This document shows positions 1 through 9,343 of a stretch of DNA of 64,000 nucleotides, piece after piece. The first letter of the stretch is position 1, and each line of letters begins with the position of its first letter. A program made the translations under genes and the position numbers. Below the pieces are notes generated by a model that saw nothing but the letters and a program-made list of their open reading frames with translations, did no database searches and was not told the origin of the DNA. Source of the DNA: CAYQQU01 sp964419545 (GTDB lineage Bacteria > Bacteroidota > Bacteroidia > Chitinophagales > Saprospiraceae); assembly GCA_964419545.1 (NCBI GenBank), contig CAYQQU010000017.1, positions 22,849-86,848 on the forward strand, read 5' to 3'.

Positions 1-3000
1 ACCCGGATGGACGTTTCCAAACTGGCGCAATGGGAGATCGTTTTCGAACACGCGGATCACAGAGGCTTGTACCTGCATTTCAAAACCCAGGAGTTTGAAA
101 ATGATCAGTTGCTCGACGGCGGCGCCCTGGGCGTAGAAAGAAGGTTGTATTACCGGGAACTGATCGCCCGTTTCGGTCACCACCTGGCGTTAAACTGGAA
201 CATCGGAGAAGAGAACACCAATACCCCCCAACAACGCAAAGAATTTGCTCAGTTCTTCTACGACCACGATCCCTACCGCCACAACGTGGTCATCCACACC
301 CAGCCTACCCATATCGACCTGGTGTACAACGGGCTGGTGGGCAACCAATCTAAGTATACCGGTATTTCTCTGCAGATCGGATGGGATCAGGTGCACCAAC
401 GCTCGCTCCAATGGGTCCAGGCTTCCCAACAGGAAGGACGTCCCTGGGTGGTGGCCAACGACGAACAAAACTCCGCCAGTATCGGCGTTCCTCACGATGA
501 TTATACCGGAGCGCCTTCGCAGGACGATATTCGGAAAGCAACCCTGTGGGGGAATGTGATGGCCGGCGGCGCCGGCGTGGAATACTATTTCGGCTATGTG
601 TTGCCGAACTCCGACCTGACTTGTCAGGACTACCGGAGCCGCGATCGGATGTGGGACTATAACCGGTATGCCCATCAATTCCTTACGGATTTCGTGCCGT
701 TCTGGGAAATGTCCAACCACAACGCGCTGATTGGGAATGCAGACGACAATAATTCAAAATACTGCCTGGCCAAGCCCGGCGAGGTCTATCTGGTCTATCT
801 GCCGAACGGCGGCTCCGCCAACCTGGACCTGCAAAATTATACCACCACTTTTTCCATTGCCTGGTTTGACCCACGCAACGGCTCCAGCCTGCAAAACGGA
901 GATGTGACGGCCGTTACCGGCCCGGGGACGGTATCGCTGGGCTCCCCTCCCGGCGCAGCGGATCAGGATTGGGTCGTGCTGGTGCAGGCAGGACAGATCG
1001 ACTGCCCGGAGGCCGGCGCCCCCTGCGATGATAATGATCCCGCCACGACTAACGATGTCCAGGACGGTGACTGCAACTGCGTCGGCGTCCCTTGTCCTTC
1101 CGCAGGGACGAGCTGCGATGACGGCGATCCCAATACGGAAAATGACGTAGAGGACGGTTTTTGTAATTGCTCCGGCACCATTATCGGGGGCGTGAATATC
1201 TGGCTGGAAGCCGAATGCGCTACGGTGGGCAGCAAATGGACCATTGTCGACGATCCTGAGGCTTCCAACGGGCAGGCGGCCCTGGTGCCCGACCAGAACA
1301 GCCTGGCTGCACCGCCCGATGCTCCTGAAGACTGGGTGACCTTCACCATCAACGCCGCTCAATCTGGTGATTACAAAATATTCGGCCGGACAAAGACGCC
1401 CACCAGCAATGACGATTCATTCTGGGTGCGCGCCAACGGCGGCCCCTGGCAAAAATGGAATGGTATCAACTTCGGCAATTACGGGGACCTCTACCAATGG
1501 GATCAGGTGGGGAATAACACAGGCGGCGATACCAGCGATCCGGTTACTTTCCCGCTGATTGAAGGCGCCAATACCGTCGACTTCGCCTGGCGCGAATCAG
1601 GCACCTATCTCGACAAAATATTTGTAACCATCGACCAGGGCGTTCCCGCGGATGCTGGCCCGGCCCCACCCAACGGGTGCTCGGACTGCCCGCCCCCGGG
1701 TGCTTCCTGCGATGACGGCGACCCGAGCACGCAGAACGACGTGCAAGACGGCAATTGCAATTGCGCGGGTACGCCTTGTCCGCCGGCCGGCACGGCCTGC
1801 GACGACGGCGACCCAAGTACGGAAAACGATACAGCAGACGGCAATTGCAATTGTGTAGGGACTCCTTGCCCGGCCGCCGGCACGGCTTGCGACGACGGCG
1901 ACCCAAGTACGCAGAACGACGTGGAAGACGGCAACTGCAATTGCGTGGGCGGTGACTGCCCGCCGGCGGGCACGGCCTGCGACGATGNNNNNNNNNNNNN
2001 NNNNNNNNNNNNNNNNNNNNNNNNNNNNNNNNNNNNNNNNNNNNNNNNNNNNNNNNNNNNNNNNNNNNNNNNNNNNNNNNNNNNNNNGGGATCCGGGTAC
2101 GCAAAACGATGTGGAAGACGGCAATTGCAACTGCTCTGGCACGCCCTGCCCGCCGGCGGGCACGGCCTGCGACGATGGGGATCCGGGTACGCAAAACGAT
2201 GTGGAAGACGGCAATTGCAACTGCTCTGGCACACCCTGCCCGCCGGCAGGCACAGCCTGCGACGACGGGGATCCGAGCACGCAGAACGATGTGGAAGACG
2301 GCAATTGCAACTGCTCTGGCACGCCCTGCCCGCCAGCGGGCACAGCCTGCGACGACGGGGATCCGAATACGCAGAACGATGTGGAGGACGGCAACTGTAA
2401 CTGTGCAGGGATACCCAACAATAGCGGCAGCGACCTCTGGCTGGAAGCGGAGTGCGCGGATGTCGGCAGCCAATGGACTATCCTGGACGACGACGCAGCC
2501 TCCAATGACCAGTACGCTTTCCCGCCGGATAACTCCAGCCTTGGCATGGCGCCGGATGCCCCGCAAGACTGGGTGCGCTTCACCTTCTCGGTGACGCAGG
2601 CCGGCGATTACAAAGTGTTCGGTCGGACGATGACTACGAGCGGCGACGACGATTCTTTCTGGGTGCGCGCCAACGACGGCGTCTGGCAGAAGTGGAATAG
2701 AATCAACTTCGATAATTACGGGAATACCTACCATTGGGAGCAGGTCGGAAACTGGACAAGCGGCAACTACAGCGATCCGGTTACCTTCCCGCTGAACGCC
2801 GGTACGAATACGGTTGACTTCGCCTGGCGCGAACCGGGCGCCCGGCTGGATAAGATCTACGTCACCCTGAACGGCGACCTGCCTACCGGAGTCGGTCCCG
2901 AACCGGCCAACGGCTGCACGCCCTGCCCGCCGGCCGGTACAGCCTGCGACGACGGGGATCCGAGTACGCAAAACGACGTGGAGGACGGCAACTGCAACTG

Positions 3001-6000
3001 CTCTGGCACGCCCTGTCCGCCTGCGGGTACAGCCTGCGACGACGGGGATCCGGGTACGCAAAACGACGTGGAGGACGGCAACTGCAATTGCTCTGGCACG
3101 CCCTGTCCGCCTGCGGGAACAGCCTGCGACGACGGCGACCCGAGTACGCAAAATGACGTAGAAGACGGCAACTGCAATTGCTCTGGCACGCCCTGTCCGC
3201 CTGCGGGCACGGCCTGCGACGACGGGGATCCGAGTACGCAAAATGACGTAGAAGACGGCAACTGCAACTGCTCTGGCACGCCCTGTCCGCCTGCGGGCAC
3301 GGCCTGCGACGACGGGGATCCGAGTACGCAGAACGACGTAGAAGACGGCAATTGTAACTGCATAGGCGCCGACTGCCCGCCGGCAGGCACGGCCTGCGAC
3401 GACGGCGACTCAAGTACGCAGAACGACGTGGAGGATGGCAACTGCAATTGCTCTGGCACGCCCTGTCCGCCTGCGGGCACGGCCTGCGACGACGGGGATC
3501 CGAGTACGCAAAACGACGTAGAAGACGGCAACTGCAATTGCTCTGGCACGCCCTGCCCGCCTGCGGGTATGGCTTGCGACGACGGCGACCCGAGTACGCA
3601 AAACGACGTAGAAGACGGCAATTGTAACTGCATAGGCGCCGACTGCCCGCCGGCCGGCACGGCCTGCGACGACGGCGACCCGAGTACGCAGAACGACGTA
3701 GAAGACGGAAACTGCAATTGCTCTGGCGCGCCCTGTCCGCCCGCCGGTACGGCCTGTGATGACGGCGATTCCGATACGCAAAACGACGTGGAGGACGGCA
3801 ATTGCAACTGCGCCGGCACGCCCGGTGATGTACAGGAAGTCTGGCTGGAAGCAGAATGCGCAGAGGTCGGTGTAAAATGGGCGGTGGCAGCCGACCCTTC
3901 TGCTTCCAACGGCCTGTATCTGGAGCCGCCCAATCGCGCCAGCAACCTTTTCGCGCCGATGACGCCCGCGGATATCGTCAAGTTTGAGGTCAATGTCACA
4001 GTCAGTGGATCGTATAAGATCTTCGGGCGCGTGTACACGCTGAGCTCCAATGGAGACTCCTTCTGGGTGCGGGTCAATAACGGCTCCTGGATCCCTTGGA
4101 ATAATATCACGGACGGCAATTTCGGGCCGCAATACGTATGGAGCCAGGTGAGTTTGTGGACCGGCGGAGATGTCAACTTGCCGCTCGCTTTCGACCTGGC
4201 CGCCGGAAATAACGTTGTGGAGTTTGCCTGGCGCGAACCGAATGTACGGCTGGATAAAATCTTCGTTACGCTCGACGGCGACCAGCCGGACGGATTGGGG
4301 ATGACGGACGCTGCGAATTGCAACAACTGCCCTCCCGCCGGCGACCCTTGCGATGACGGCGATCCGAATACGGTTAACGATCAGGAAGACGGCAGCTGTA
4401 ATTGCGCCGGCGTCCCGGATGATGGCGGCGGCCGCCGCATCTTTGAAGCGGAATGCGTGGGGGTAGGAGATCACTGGCTGGTAGCAACCGATGCCGGCGC
4501 ATCCAATGATCATTATTTGCAGGCGCCGGATGATGACGGCCAGGGACTGCCTCCGGTGGATGAAGACGACCTCGTCATTTTTAACTTCGATGTACCGGTA
4601 GCCGGAGAATACCGGATTTACGCCCGGACCATGGCCACCGGAGATGGCGATGATTCCTTCTGGGTGCGCGCCAACGATGAGCCCTGGCAGCGATGGAACA
4701 CTGCCAACGCAGCAAATTACGGCGTCTTTAGCTGGGATGAGGTCGGCCACTGGGAAGCCGGTAGTTCCAGCTTGCCGGTTACTTTCTTCCTCAGCGCCGG
4801 AACCAATACCGTTCAGTTTGCCTGGGACGAGCCCGGTGCAAAGCTTGATAAGATCGTCATTACCATGGCTCAGGAAACGATGACCGGTGAGGGCGATCCC
4901 GCTGAGGAAGTCTGCTCTTTCTGTCAACCGGCGGGTACGCCCTGCGACGACGGCGATCCGACGACTACCAATGACGTACAGGACGGCGCATGCAACTGCG
5001 CGGGCACGCCCTGTCCGGCTGCGGGCAACGCCTGCGATGACGGCGACCCGACGACGGAAAACGACACTACCGACGGTATGTGCAACTGTGTCGGCACGCC
5101 ATGCCCGGAGGCCGGACTCAGCTGCGATGACGGCGACCCGGCGACGGAAAACGACGCCACCGACGGTATGTGCAACTGCGCCGGTACGCCCTGTCCGCAA
5201 GCCGGTACGGCCTGCGATGACGGCGACCCGGCGACGGAGAACGACCTCACGGACGGCTTCTGCAATTGTGCAGGAACCCCCTGTCCGGCGGCCGGCCTCG
5301 CCTGTGACGACGGCGATCCCAATACAGTCGACGACGTAACCGACGGCTTCTGCAACTGCGTCGGTACGCCGATCGCCGGCGAAGAAAGCATCTGGCTGGA
5401 GGCGGAGTGCGCTATCGTCGGTGAAATGTGGTCTACCCAAGAAGAGGCCGGCGCTTCGAACGGCGTCATTGCCCTGCCGCCCGATCAGTTCAGCCGCGAA
5501 AGCGCGCCTTCCGCACCGGAAGACCGCATCCGCTTCCTCTTCGACCTGGAACAGGCAGGCAACTACCGCATCTACGCACATGCTTCGGCATTCAATGAGG
5601 ATGCCAACTCCTTCTGGGTGCGGGTCGATGAAGGCGATTGGATCAACTGGAATAAAATGAATGAAGAAGAGATGGACGATGAGCTGCACTGGGATCAGGT
5701 CGGCGAATGGCAAACCGGATTGGGAGAAGCGACCCCGCTAAGCTTTGACCTGGCCGCGGGCAGCCATAAGGTCGATTTTGCGTGGCGCGAACCCAATACG
5801 CGGCTCGATAAGATCCTGATCGCATCGGAGGCAGTACCTCCCGCAAACATAGGCCCCGTGGGCGATAATTGCGAGGCGACCTCCGGCGTAGAAGTCGAAC
5901 TGGATGCCGGCCAGTTGCTCTTGTATCCGAATCCGGCCCGCGAACAACTGCGCATCGAACTGCCGACAGCGCTCACCGGCCAACCCTGCTGGCTGACGGT

Positions 6001-6163
6001 GAATGACGCCAACGGCCAGCGAACCTGGCGCCGCCAGCACCAACCCGGCAATCCGGCCGTTGTCGAACTGGATATCAGCGACTGGCCGGCCGGCGTCTAC
6101 TGGCTGCAGCTGACCACCGCCGACGGGCAGACGGTCGGTAAAGCGTTTGTCGTGCAGCGGTAG
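1..6163 (+). CDS. Giant T9SS-secreted glycosidase-like repeat protein (5' partial, contains assembly gap)
   Basis: The reading frame is open at the first base, so the start lies upstream. The first ~250 residues resemble the end of the glycoside-hydrolase-like module of DUF5060 proteins (LYLHFKTQE, NWNIGEENTNT), followed at about 760-990 by a collagen-binding-like domain (CLAKPGEVYLVYLPNGG). Then come blocks of a 30-residue repeat (core CDDGDPSTQNDVEDGNCNC) alternating with five ~150-residue carbohydrate-binding-like domains near 1195-1650, 2433-2880, 3835-4290, 4434-4880 and 5388-5840. Each of these runs from a WLEAEC-like start to FAWREP..LDKI. The C-terminus (LLLYPNPAREQLRIELP to KAFVVQR) is a type A T9SS sorting domain, so export across the outer membrane and surface attachment are inferred. 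The frame changes from 1 to 2 across the 100-N gap; this is an artefact, because the flanking bases join in frame if the Ns are removed. The substrate is unknown; a polysaccharide or glycoprotein is likely. Confidence 0.85.
1003..5371 (+). repeat. 90-bp coding tandem repeats (25 visible units in five blocks)
   Basis: The units encode 30 residues with four cysteines and an Asp-rich loop (CxxAGxxCDDGDPxTxND ... CNC). The blocks are 1003-1182 (2 units), 1687-2416 (7 units, interrupted by the gap), 2924-3823 (10 units), 4328-4417 (1 unit) and 4922-5371 (5 units). Units within the second and third blocks are nearly identical in DNA, which suggests recent expansion; units of the first and last blocks have diverged. 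The acidic loops could bind calcium and the cysteines could form disulfides outside the cell; both are inferences. Confidence 0.9.
1988..2087. other. Assembly gap (100 N) inside a tandem-repeat unit
   Basis: There are exactly 100 Ns, a conventional placeholder length. The left flank ends ...GACGATG and the right flank starts GGGATCCGGGTAC. Joined directly they reproduce the unit found at 2172-2191 without a missing or extra base. The true missing length is therefore zero or a whole number of 90-bp units, not 100 bp. Confidence 0.95.
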
Positions 6164-6235
6164 GTTGGCGTTTGCCCCATGATCGTATCATGGCTTCTTC
6201 CGAAGAAGAACCGTGAACAGTCAGGGTTGAATATC

Positions 6236-6276
6236 AAAAGCAGGCATTTCCGAACCTGGAAATGCCTGCTTTTTTG
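6236..6276 (+). terminator. Intrinsic terminator after the giant repeat gene
   Basis: A perfect 12-13 bp stem (GCAGGCATTTCC / GGAAATGCCTGC) with a 6-nt loop is followed by TTTTTT. It lies 73 bp after the stop codon. A-rich bases on the left arm would let it work in both directions. Confidence 0.85.
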
Positions 6277-6310
6277 ATGTACGGTTCTGATATAGCGCAC
6301 ATCAAAAAAA

Positions 6311-6330
6311 AACATACAGTATTGTATGTT
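6311..6330. promoter_or_regulatory. Putative TetR operator O1
   Basis: AACATACAGTATTGTATGTT is an inverted repeat with one mismatch and lies 27 bp upstream of the tetR start. Its 15-bp core CATACAGTATTGTAT recurs exactly at 6905-6919, in front of the next gene. Two identical palindromic cores flanking a TetR-family gene fit auto-regulation plus control of the downstream pair; binding is inferred. Confidence 0.7.
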
Positions 6331-6356
6331 TTGTGTGTTTTCGTTACCTTTACGCC

Positions 6357-6881
6357 ATGGCGAGATTGACCAAAGAAGACTGGCTGGCGGAAGGCCTGCG
6401 GATTCTCAGTGAATTCGCACAGGATAAGCTGCGCATCCTTTACTTGTGCGAGCGCCTGAGCGTAACGCGGGGCTCGTTTTACCACCACTTTGAGAGTATC
6501 GAGGCGTATATCGCGGATCTGATGCGGGCCTGGGAGCGGTCCAATACCCTGGAGATCATACGGGCGGCCGATGCCGGGAAGACGCCCGAAGAGCGGATGC
6601 AGCTGCTCAATCAGCAGGTAGGCCGGGCCAATCAGTCGGTGGAGGCGGCGATCCGCTCCTGGAGCTTTTACCATCCGATTGTGCGCGAACACCTGGCCCG
6701 CGTCGACGAGATCCGGCTGGCTCACTTGCAGCATATTTTCGAGGAAATGGGATTCGGTACGGAGATCGCCAAACGTAAAGCAATGCTCGATTATGCTATG
6801 CTGATCGGATTGCAACAATTGCAGCCCGACATATCCGCCGCAGAAATGGAAGCGCTCTGGGAAGTGTACCAAATGAAGTGA
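6357..6881 (+). CDS. TetR/AcrR family transcriptional regulator
   Basis: This 174-residue protein begins with a TetR-type helix-turn-helix (about residues 4-55). The recognition helix region reads LSVTRGSFYHHFESIEAYI, the classical TetR pattern. The rest is an alpha-helical ligand-binding and dimerisation domain without a recognisable ligand signature. I chose the ATG at 6357 (MARLTKEDW) rather than an upstream in-frame GTG at 6333, because the homologous part starts here and the GTG would abut the operator. The gene is followed after 39 bp by a DUF2867 and a DUF6463 gene. The same palindrome precedes both tetR and the pair, so it probably represses itself and them. The effector is unknown. 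Confidence 0.9.
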   Translation: MARLTKEDWLAEGLRILSEFAQDKLRILYLCERLSVTRGSFYHHFESIEAYIADLMRAWERSNTLEIIRAADAGKTPEERMQLLNQQVGRANQSVEAAIRSWSFYHPIVREHLARVDEIRLAHLQHIFEEMGFGTEIAKRKAMLDYAMLIGLQQLQPDISAAEMEALWEVYQMK

Positions 6882-6904
6882 ATTTTTTTTCTTTAATAAA
6901 GTAC

Positions 6905-6919
6905 CATACAGTATTGTAT
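6905..6919. promoter_or_regulatory. Putative TetR operator O2
   Basis: CATACAGTATTGTAT is identical to the core of O1. It ends one base before the ATG of the DUF2867 gene, so a bound repressor would cover the ribosome entry site or promoter of that gene. The two copies are 592 bp apart. Confidence 0.7.
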
Positions 6920-6920
6920 T

Positions 6921-7439
6921 ATGAAATCCATATCCATTGCGCTACCGGAACCGAGTCTGATCGGTGAAGCCCTGTCGCGGGTCGACTACCTCGACGTTTT
7001 CGCCATCGACCTGAAAAGCCGGCCCCCGGTAGCCTCGTTGCCGCCCTTGTTTTTTCGATCTTTTCCCGCCTGGTTCGTTGCTTTGTTGCATATCCGCGAG
7101 GCGATGGCGGGGGTGATCGGGCTGAAGACCGCCCACGGCATTGACGTGAAGGCCCAGCTGGCTGACTTTCGGGGCGAACCCGGCCAGTCGGTGGCCCTCT
7201 TTCACGTGCTGGGCCGGTCGGAAGAAGAAATACTGACCGGCGAAGACGACCGGCACCTCGATTTTCGCCTTTCCTTTTTCGTACTGCCCCGGGAAGAAGG
7301 CAGCCGGATAGCGCTGGCGACCACCGTGCAATTCAAAGGTTGGCTGGGGCGTCTGTATTTCCTGCCTGTACGCCCTATCCATCGCCTGATCGTGCCGGTC
7401 ATGTTGCGGCGTATGGCCAAAAAGCTGGAAAACAAATAA
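6921..7439 (+). CDS. DUF2867 family protein
   Basis: The 172-residue soluble protein matches the DUF2867 pattern: GLK after a central helix, then E..TGEDDRHLDFRLSFFV, and a C-terminal R.YFLPVRPIHRLIVPVMLRRM segment. The molecular function of DUF2867 is not known. The domain also occurs fused to NAD(P)-binding SDR modules, as in the gene at 41082-42581 of this window. No signal peptide is visible. It sits directly behind the TetR operator O2 and 12 bp before the DUF6463 gene, so the two are probably one TetR-controlled transcription unit. The start is fixed by the ATG that follows the operator. Confidence 0.8.
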   Translation: MKSISIALPEPSLIGEALSRVDYLDVFAIDLKSRPPVASLPPLFFRSFPAWFVALLHIREAMAGVIGLKTAHGIDVKAQLADFRGEPGQSVALFHVLGRSEEEILTGEDDRHLDFRLSFFVLPREEGSRIALATTVQFKGWLGRLYFLPVRPIHRLIVPVMLRRMAKKLENK

Positions 7440-7451
7440 AAAAGTATCCTT

Positions 7452-7802
7452 ATGAAAAACTGGATCGGAAAAACCCTGGTCGGCATTGGTCTTCTGCATA
7501 CCGCCCTCGGATTGATCTTTCTGCGGGAAATCGGCGCCTTGTTGCTCGCCGAAGGTTTGTTCAATACCGTCAATCGCCAACCGCCGCGCGAGGCTTTCTT
7601 CTGGTTTATTTTCGCCGGCCTGGAAATGATATTGCTCGGGTTGTTGGTCCATGATTACGAACGGCGCCGGCTGGCCTTTCCCCGCTTCTTGGGATGGTTC
7701 TTACTGGGCCTGGCGCTGATCACGGTGCTGATCATGCCCGCCTCCGGCGGCTGGCTGGTGCTGCTGCCGGCCATTGCCCTGATCGTAAAATCGGGCCGGT
7801 AA
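7452..7802 (+). CDS. DUF6463 family small membrane protein
   Basis: This 116-residue protein has four hydrophobic segments (about residues 8-28, 45-65, 77-93 and 96-112) and the conserved start W.GK.L.GIGL.HT.LGL. It resembles DUF6463 membrane proteins, which are often found beside TetR regulators. It follows the DUF2867 gene by 12 bp and is probably co-transcribed and TetR-regulated. The function is unknown; a solvent or drug response is only a guess from the regulator type. Confidence 0.75.
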   Translation: MKNWIGKTLVGIGLLHTALGLIFLREIGALLLAEGLFNTVNRQPPREAFFWFIFAGLEMILLGLLVHDYERRRLAFPRFLGWFLLGLALITVLIMPASGGWLVLLPAIALIVKSGR

Positions 7803-7960
7803 TCCCGGGAACATCGCTGATGTTGGAGATGTAAATAGGGGATACGCCAGATTTGCCTCATCTTTAGGCAGTAATCCTGCATCCGGACTTTTGGCAGGGG
7901 CGGGATTTGGCAATTTTACTTCACATCCGCTATTTTTAGGGAGGACTTTACGGTCTGCTC

Positions 7961-9094
7961 ATGGAAATCATTTTCATCTTCGGCACGGCGCTGGCCTTTT
8001 TCTTCGAGTTCCTGTTGTTGCAAAAACGCAGCAAAAGCGTATCGGATACCGTGCTGGCCGTCTGGATGTTCTTCATTGGTCTGCACCTGTTCTCGGTCTA
8101 CGGTTTCATCCAGGATTTGCACCTTCGCTGGCCGGTTTCGATCCCGCTGGCCGCCCCCTTGCCCCTTGTGCACGGCCCCTTTCTGTTGCTGTACGTACTG
8201 GGCTTGATCCGCGAAAAACGAAAAATCAGGTGGTTTGACGGGCTGCATTTTTTGCCTTACTTGTTCGGTGCATCCATTTTTTTTCCTTTCCTGGGGCTGC
8301 CCCGGGAAACGTTGCGCGTCCTCCTGTACGACCCCGAAGCTTACGATTGGCCCTGGTATTTCATTGCTTTTAACGTTGCCATCCAGGTATCCGGCCTGCT
8401 CTACGCGCTGGCGGCGCATTTTTTGCTGCAGGGACACCGCCGGCGGATCAAGGACCGCTTTTCCTTCGAAGAGGAAGTCAGCCTGACCTGGCTGCGGTAC
8501 AATATATTGGCGATCGGCCTTATTTACCTAATCGTGATCTTCAGTATCGTACTGGACGAGGTGTTCGGCCTGTTGCCCCCGCTGGGCCGGGATTATATGA
8601 TCTATACCTCCGTCACGCTTTTTGTCTTTTTCTTCGGCTATTTCGGTATCCGGCAGGAAAACATATTCACGGACGCTGCGCCTGCCGGGGCGACGGAAAA
8701 AGAAGAGGGCGAAGCCGAACGCTACCGCCGCTCGGGCCTGAATCCCGAAAAAACGGACCAGGCCTACCGGCGCTTGCTGGATTACATGGACAAAGAAAAG
8801 CCCTTTCTCGAAAGCCGTCTTACCCTCTATCAGCTGGCCGGTTGCCTCGATCTTTCCCCCAACCACCTCTCCCAGGTCATCAATGAAAAAGCCGGTCAGA
8901 ACTTTTACCAGTTTGTCAATAGCTATCGCATCCGGGCTTTTCAGGAAAAAGCCAAAGACCCCGGCAATGCTCATCTTACCTTGTTGGCGCTCGCCCTGGA
9001 ATGCGGATTTAATTCCAAATCCTCATTCAATCACATCTTCAAGAAGTTTACGGGAATGACCCCCTCGCAGTACCAGCGGTCCCTGGCGCAGTAA
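7961..9094 (+). CDS. AraC-family regulator with membrane-embedded N-terminal half
   Basis: The 377-residue protein has about seven hydrophobic segments in its first 235 residues, starting at MEIIFIFGTALAFFFEFLLL. A charged linker follows, then an AraC-type DNA-binding domain with two HTH motifs near residues 290-370 (LAGCLDLSPNHLSQVIN and ALECGFNSKSSFNHIFKKF, then GMTPSQYQR). This layout is common in Bacteroidota and suggests direct membrane signal sensing. Two 19-bp direct repeats lie in the 105 bp behind it, ahead of a TonB receptor operon. It therefore probably controls that operon, and the ligand may be what the receptor imports. A TATTTTTA box at 7929-7936 may be part of its promoter. 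Confidence 0.9.
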   Translation: MEIIFIFGTALAFFFEFLLLQKRSKSVSDTVLAVWMFFIGLHLFSVYGFIQDLHLRWPVSIPLAAPLPLVHGPFLLLYVLGLIREKRKIRWFDGLHFLPYLFGASIFFPFLGLPRETLRVLLYDPEAYDWPWYFIAFNVAIQVSGLLYALAAHFLLQGHRRRIKDRFSFEEEVSLTWLRYNILAIGLIYLIVIFSIVLDEVFGLLPPLGRDYMIYTSVTLFVFFFGYFGIRQENIFTDAAPAGATEKEEGEAERYRRSGLNPEKTDQAYRRLLDYMDKEKPFLESRLTLYQLAGCLDLSPNHLSQVINEKAGQNFYQFVNSYRIRAFQEKAKDPGNAHLTLLALALECGFNSKSSFNHIFKKFTGMTPSQYQRSLAQ

Positions 9095-9100
9095 CAGCAG

Positions 9101-9150
9101 GTCCGATCCTACCCGTTTGGACGTCTGTTTCGTCCGTCCCTACCCGTTTG
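9101..9150. promoter_or_regulatory. Direct repeat, candidate AraC-family operator
   Basis: GTCCGATCCTACCCGTTTG (9101-9119) and GTCCGTCCCTACCCGTTTG (9132-9150) match at 17 of 19 positions. They start 31 bp apart, close to three helical turns. Directly repeated sites on one DNA face are typical for AraC activators. They lie between the regulator gene and the start of the TonB receptor operon. Confidence 0.65.
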
Positions 9151-9174
9151 AGCGCCGGCCGTTGCCGGGCGCCC

Positions 9175-9182
9175 CATCTTTG
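9175..9182 (+). promoter_or_regulatory. Probable -7 promoter element for the receptor operon
   Basis: CATCTTTG differs at one base from the Bacteroidota -7 consensus TAnnTTTG. It lies 24 bp downstream of the second direct repeat, whose TTTG end (9147-9150) could double as the -33 element. It is 17 bp ahead of the small ORF start. Confidence 0.45.
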
Positions 9183-9199
9183 TCGTAAAAGGAAAATCG

Positions 9200-9343
9200 A
9201 TGATGAAACAGCTCCGGCTACCGAAAAAAATCTTCCCTTCCTGGCAGCAGGTGGGCTGGTGGTTGCTGCTGCTGATGCAGGTGCTCAGCCTGTTGATCCT
9301 GCTTTTCCTGTTTTTCGCAAACTTCAAAATCAGTTACCTATGA
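9200..9343 (+). CDS. 47-residue membrane peptide translationally coupled to the TonB receptor
   Basis: The ORF starts with two ATG codons (9200 and 9203). It has a basic amphipathic N-terminus (MMKQLRLPKKIFPSWQQ), one strongly hydrophobic segment (WWLLLLMQVLSLLILLFLFF), and a short tail NFKISYL. Its TGA overlaps the receptor ATG (ATGA at 9340-9343), which supports real translation and coupling. A -7-like box precedes it. It resembles no family I can name. It may be a small inner-membrane partner of the AraC sensor or TonB machinery, or only a leader that couples receptor translation; both are guesses. Confidence 0.55.
   Translation: MMKQLRLPKKIFPSWQQVGWWLLLLMQVLSLLILLFLFFANFKISYL

Noticed and set aside
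7..2400. Reading the giant gene as two genes, one ending at 2400 and one starting at 1952
   Set aside because: The frame shift comes from the 100-N placeholder; the flanks join in one frame.
1687..3823. Possible CRISPR array because of regular repeats
   Set aside because: Repeats are contiguous, coding and 90 bp long without unique spacers; no cas genes are near.
2857..4326. Long open frames on the minus strand and in other frames across the repeat region, such as a 489-residue one
   Set aside because: They are by-products of the 90-bp repeat whose length is a multiple of three; the plus-strand frame has the domains, sorting signal and repeat logic.
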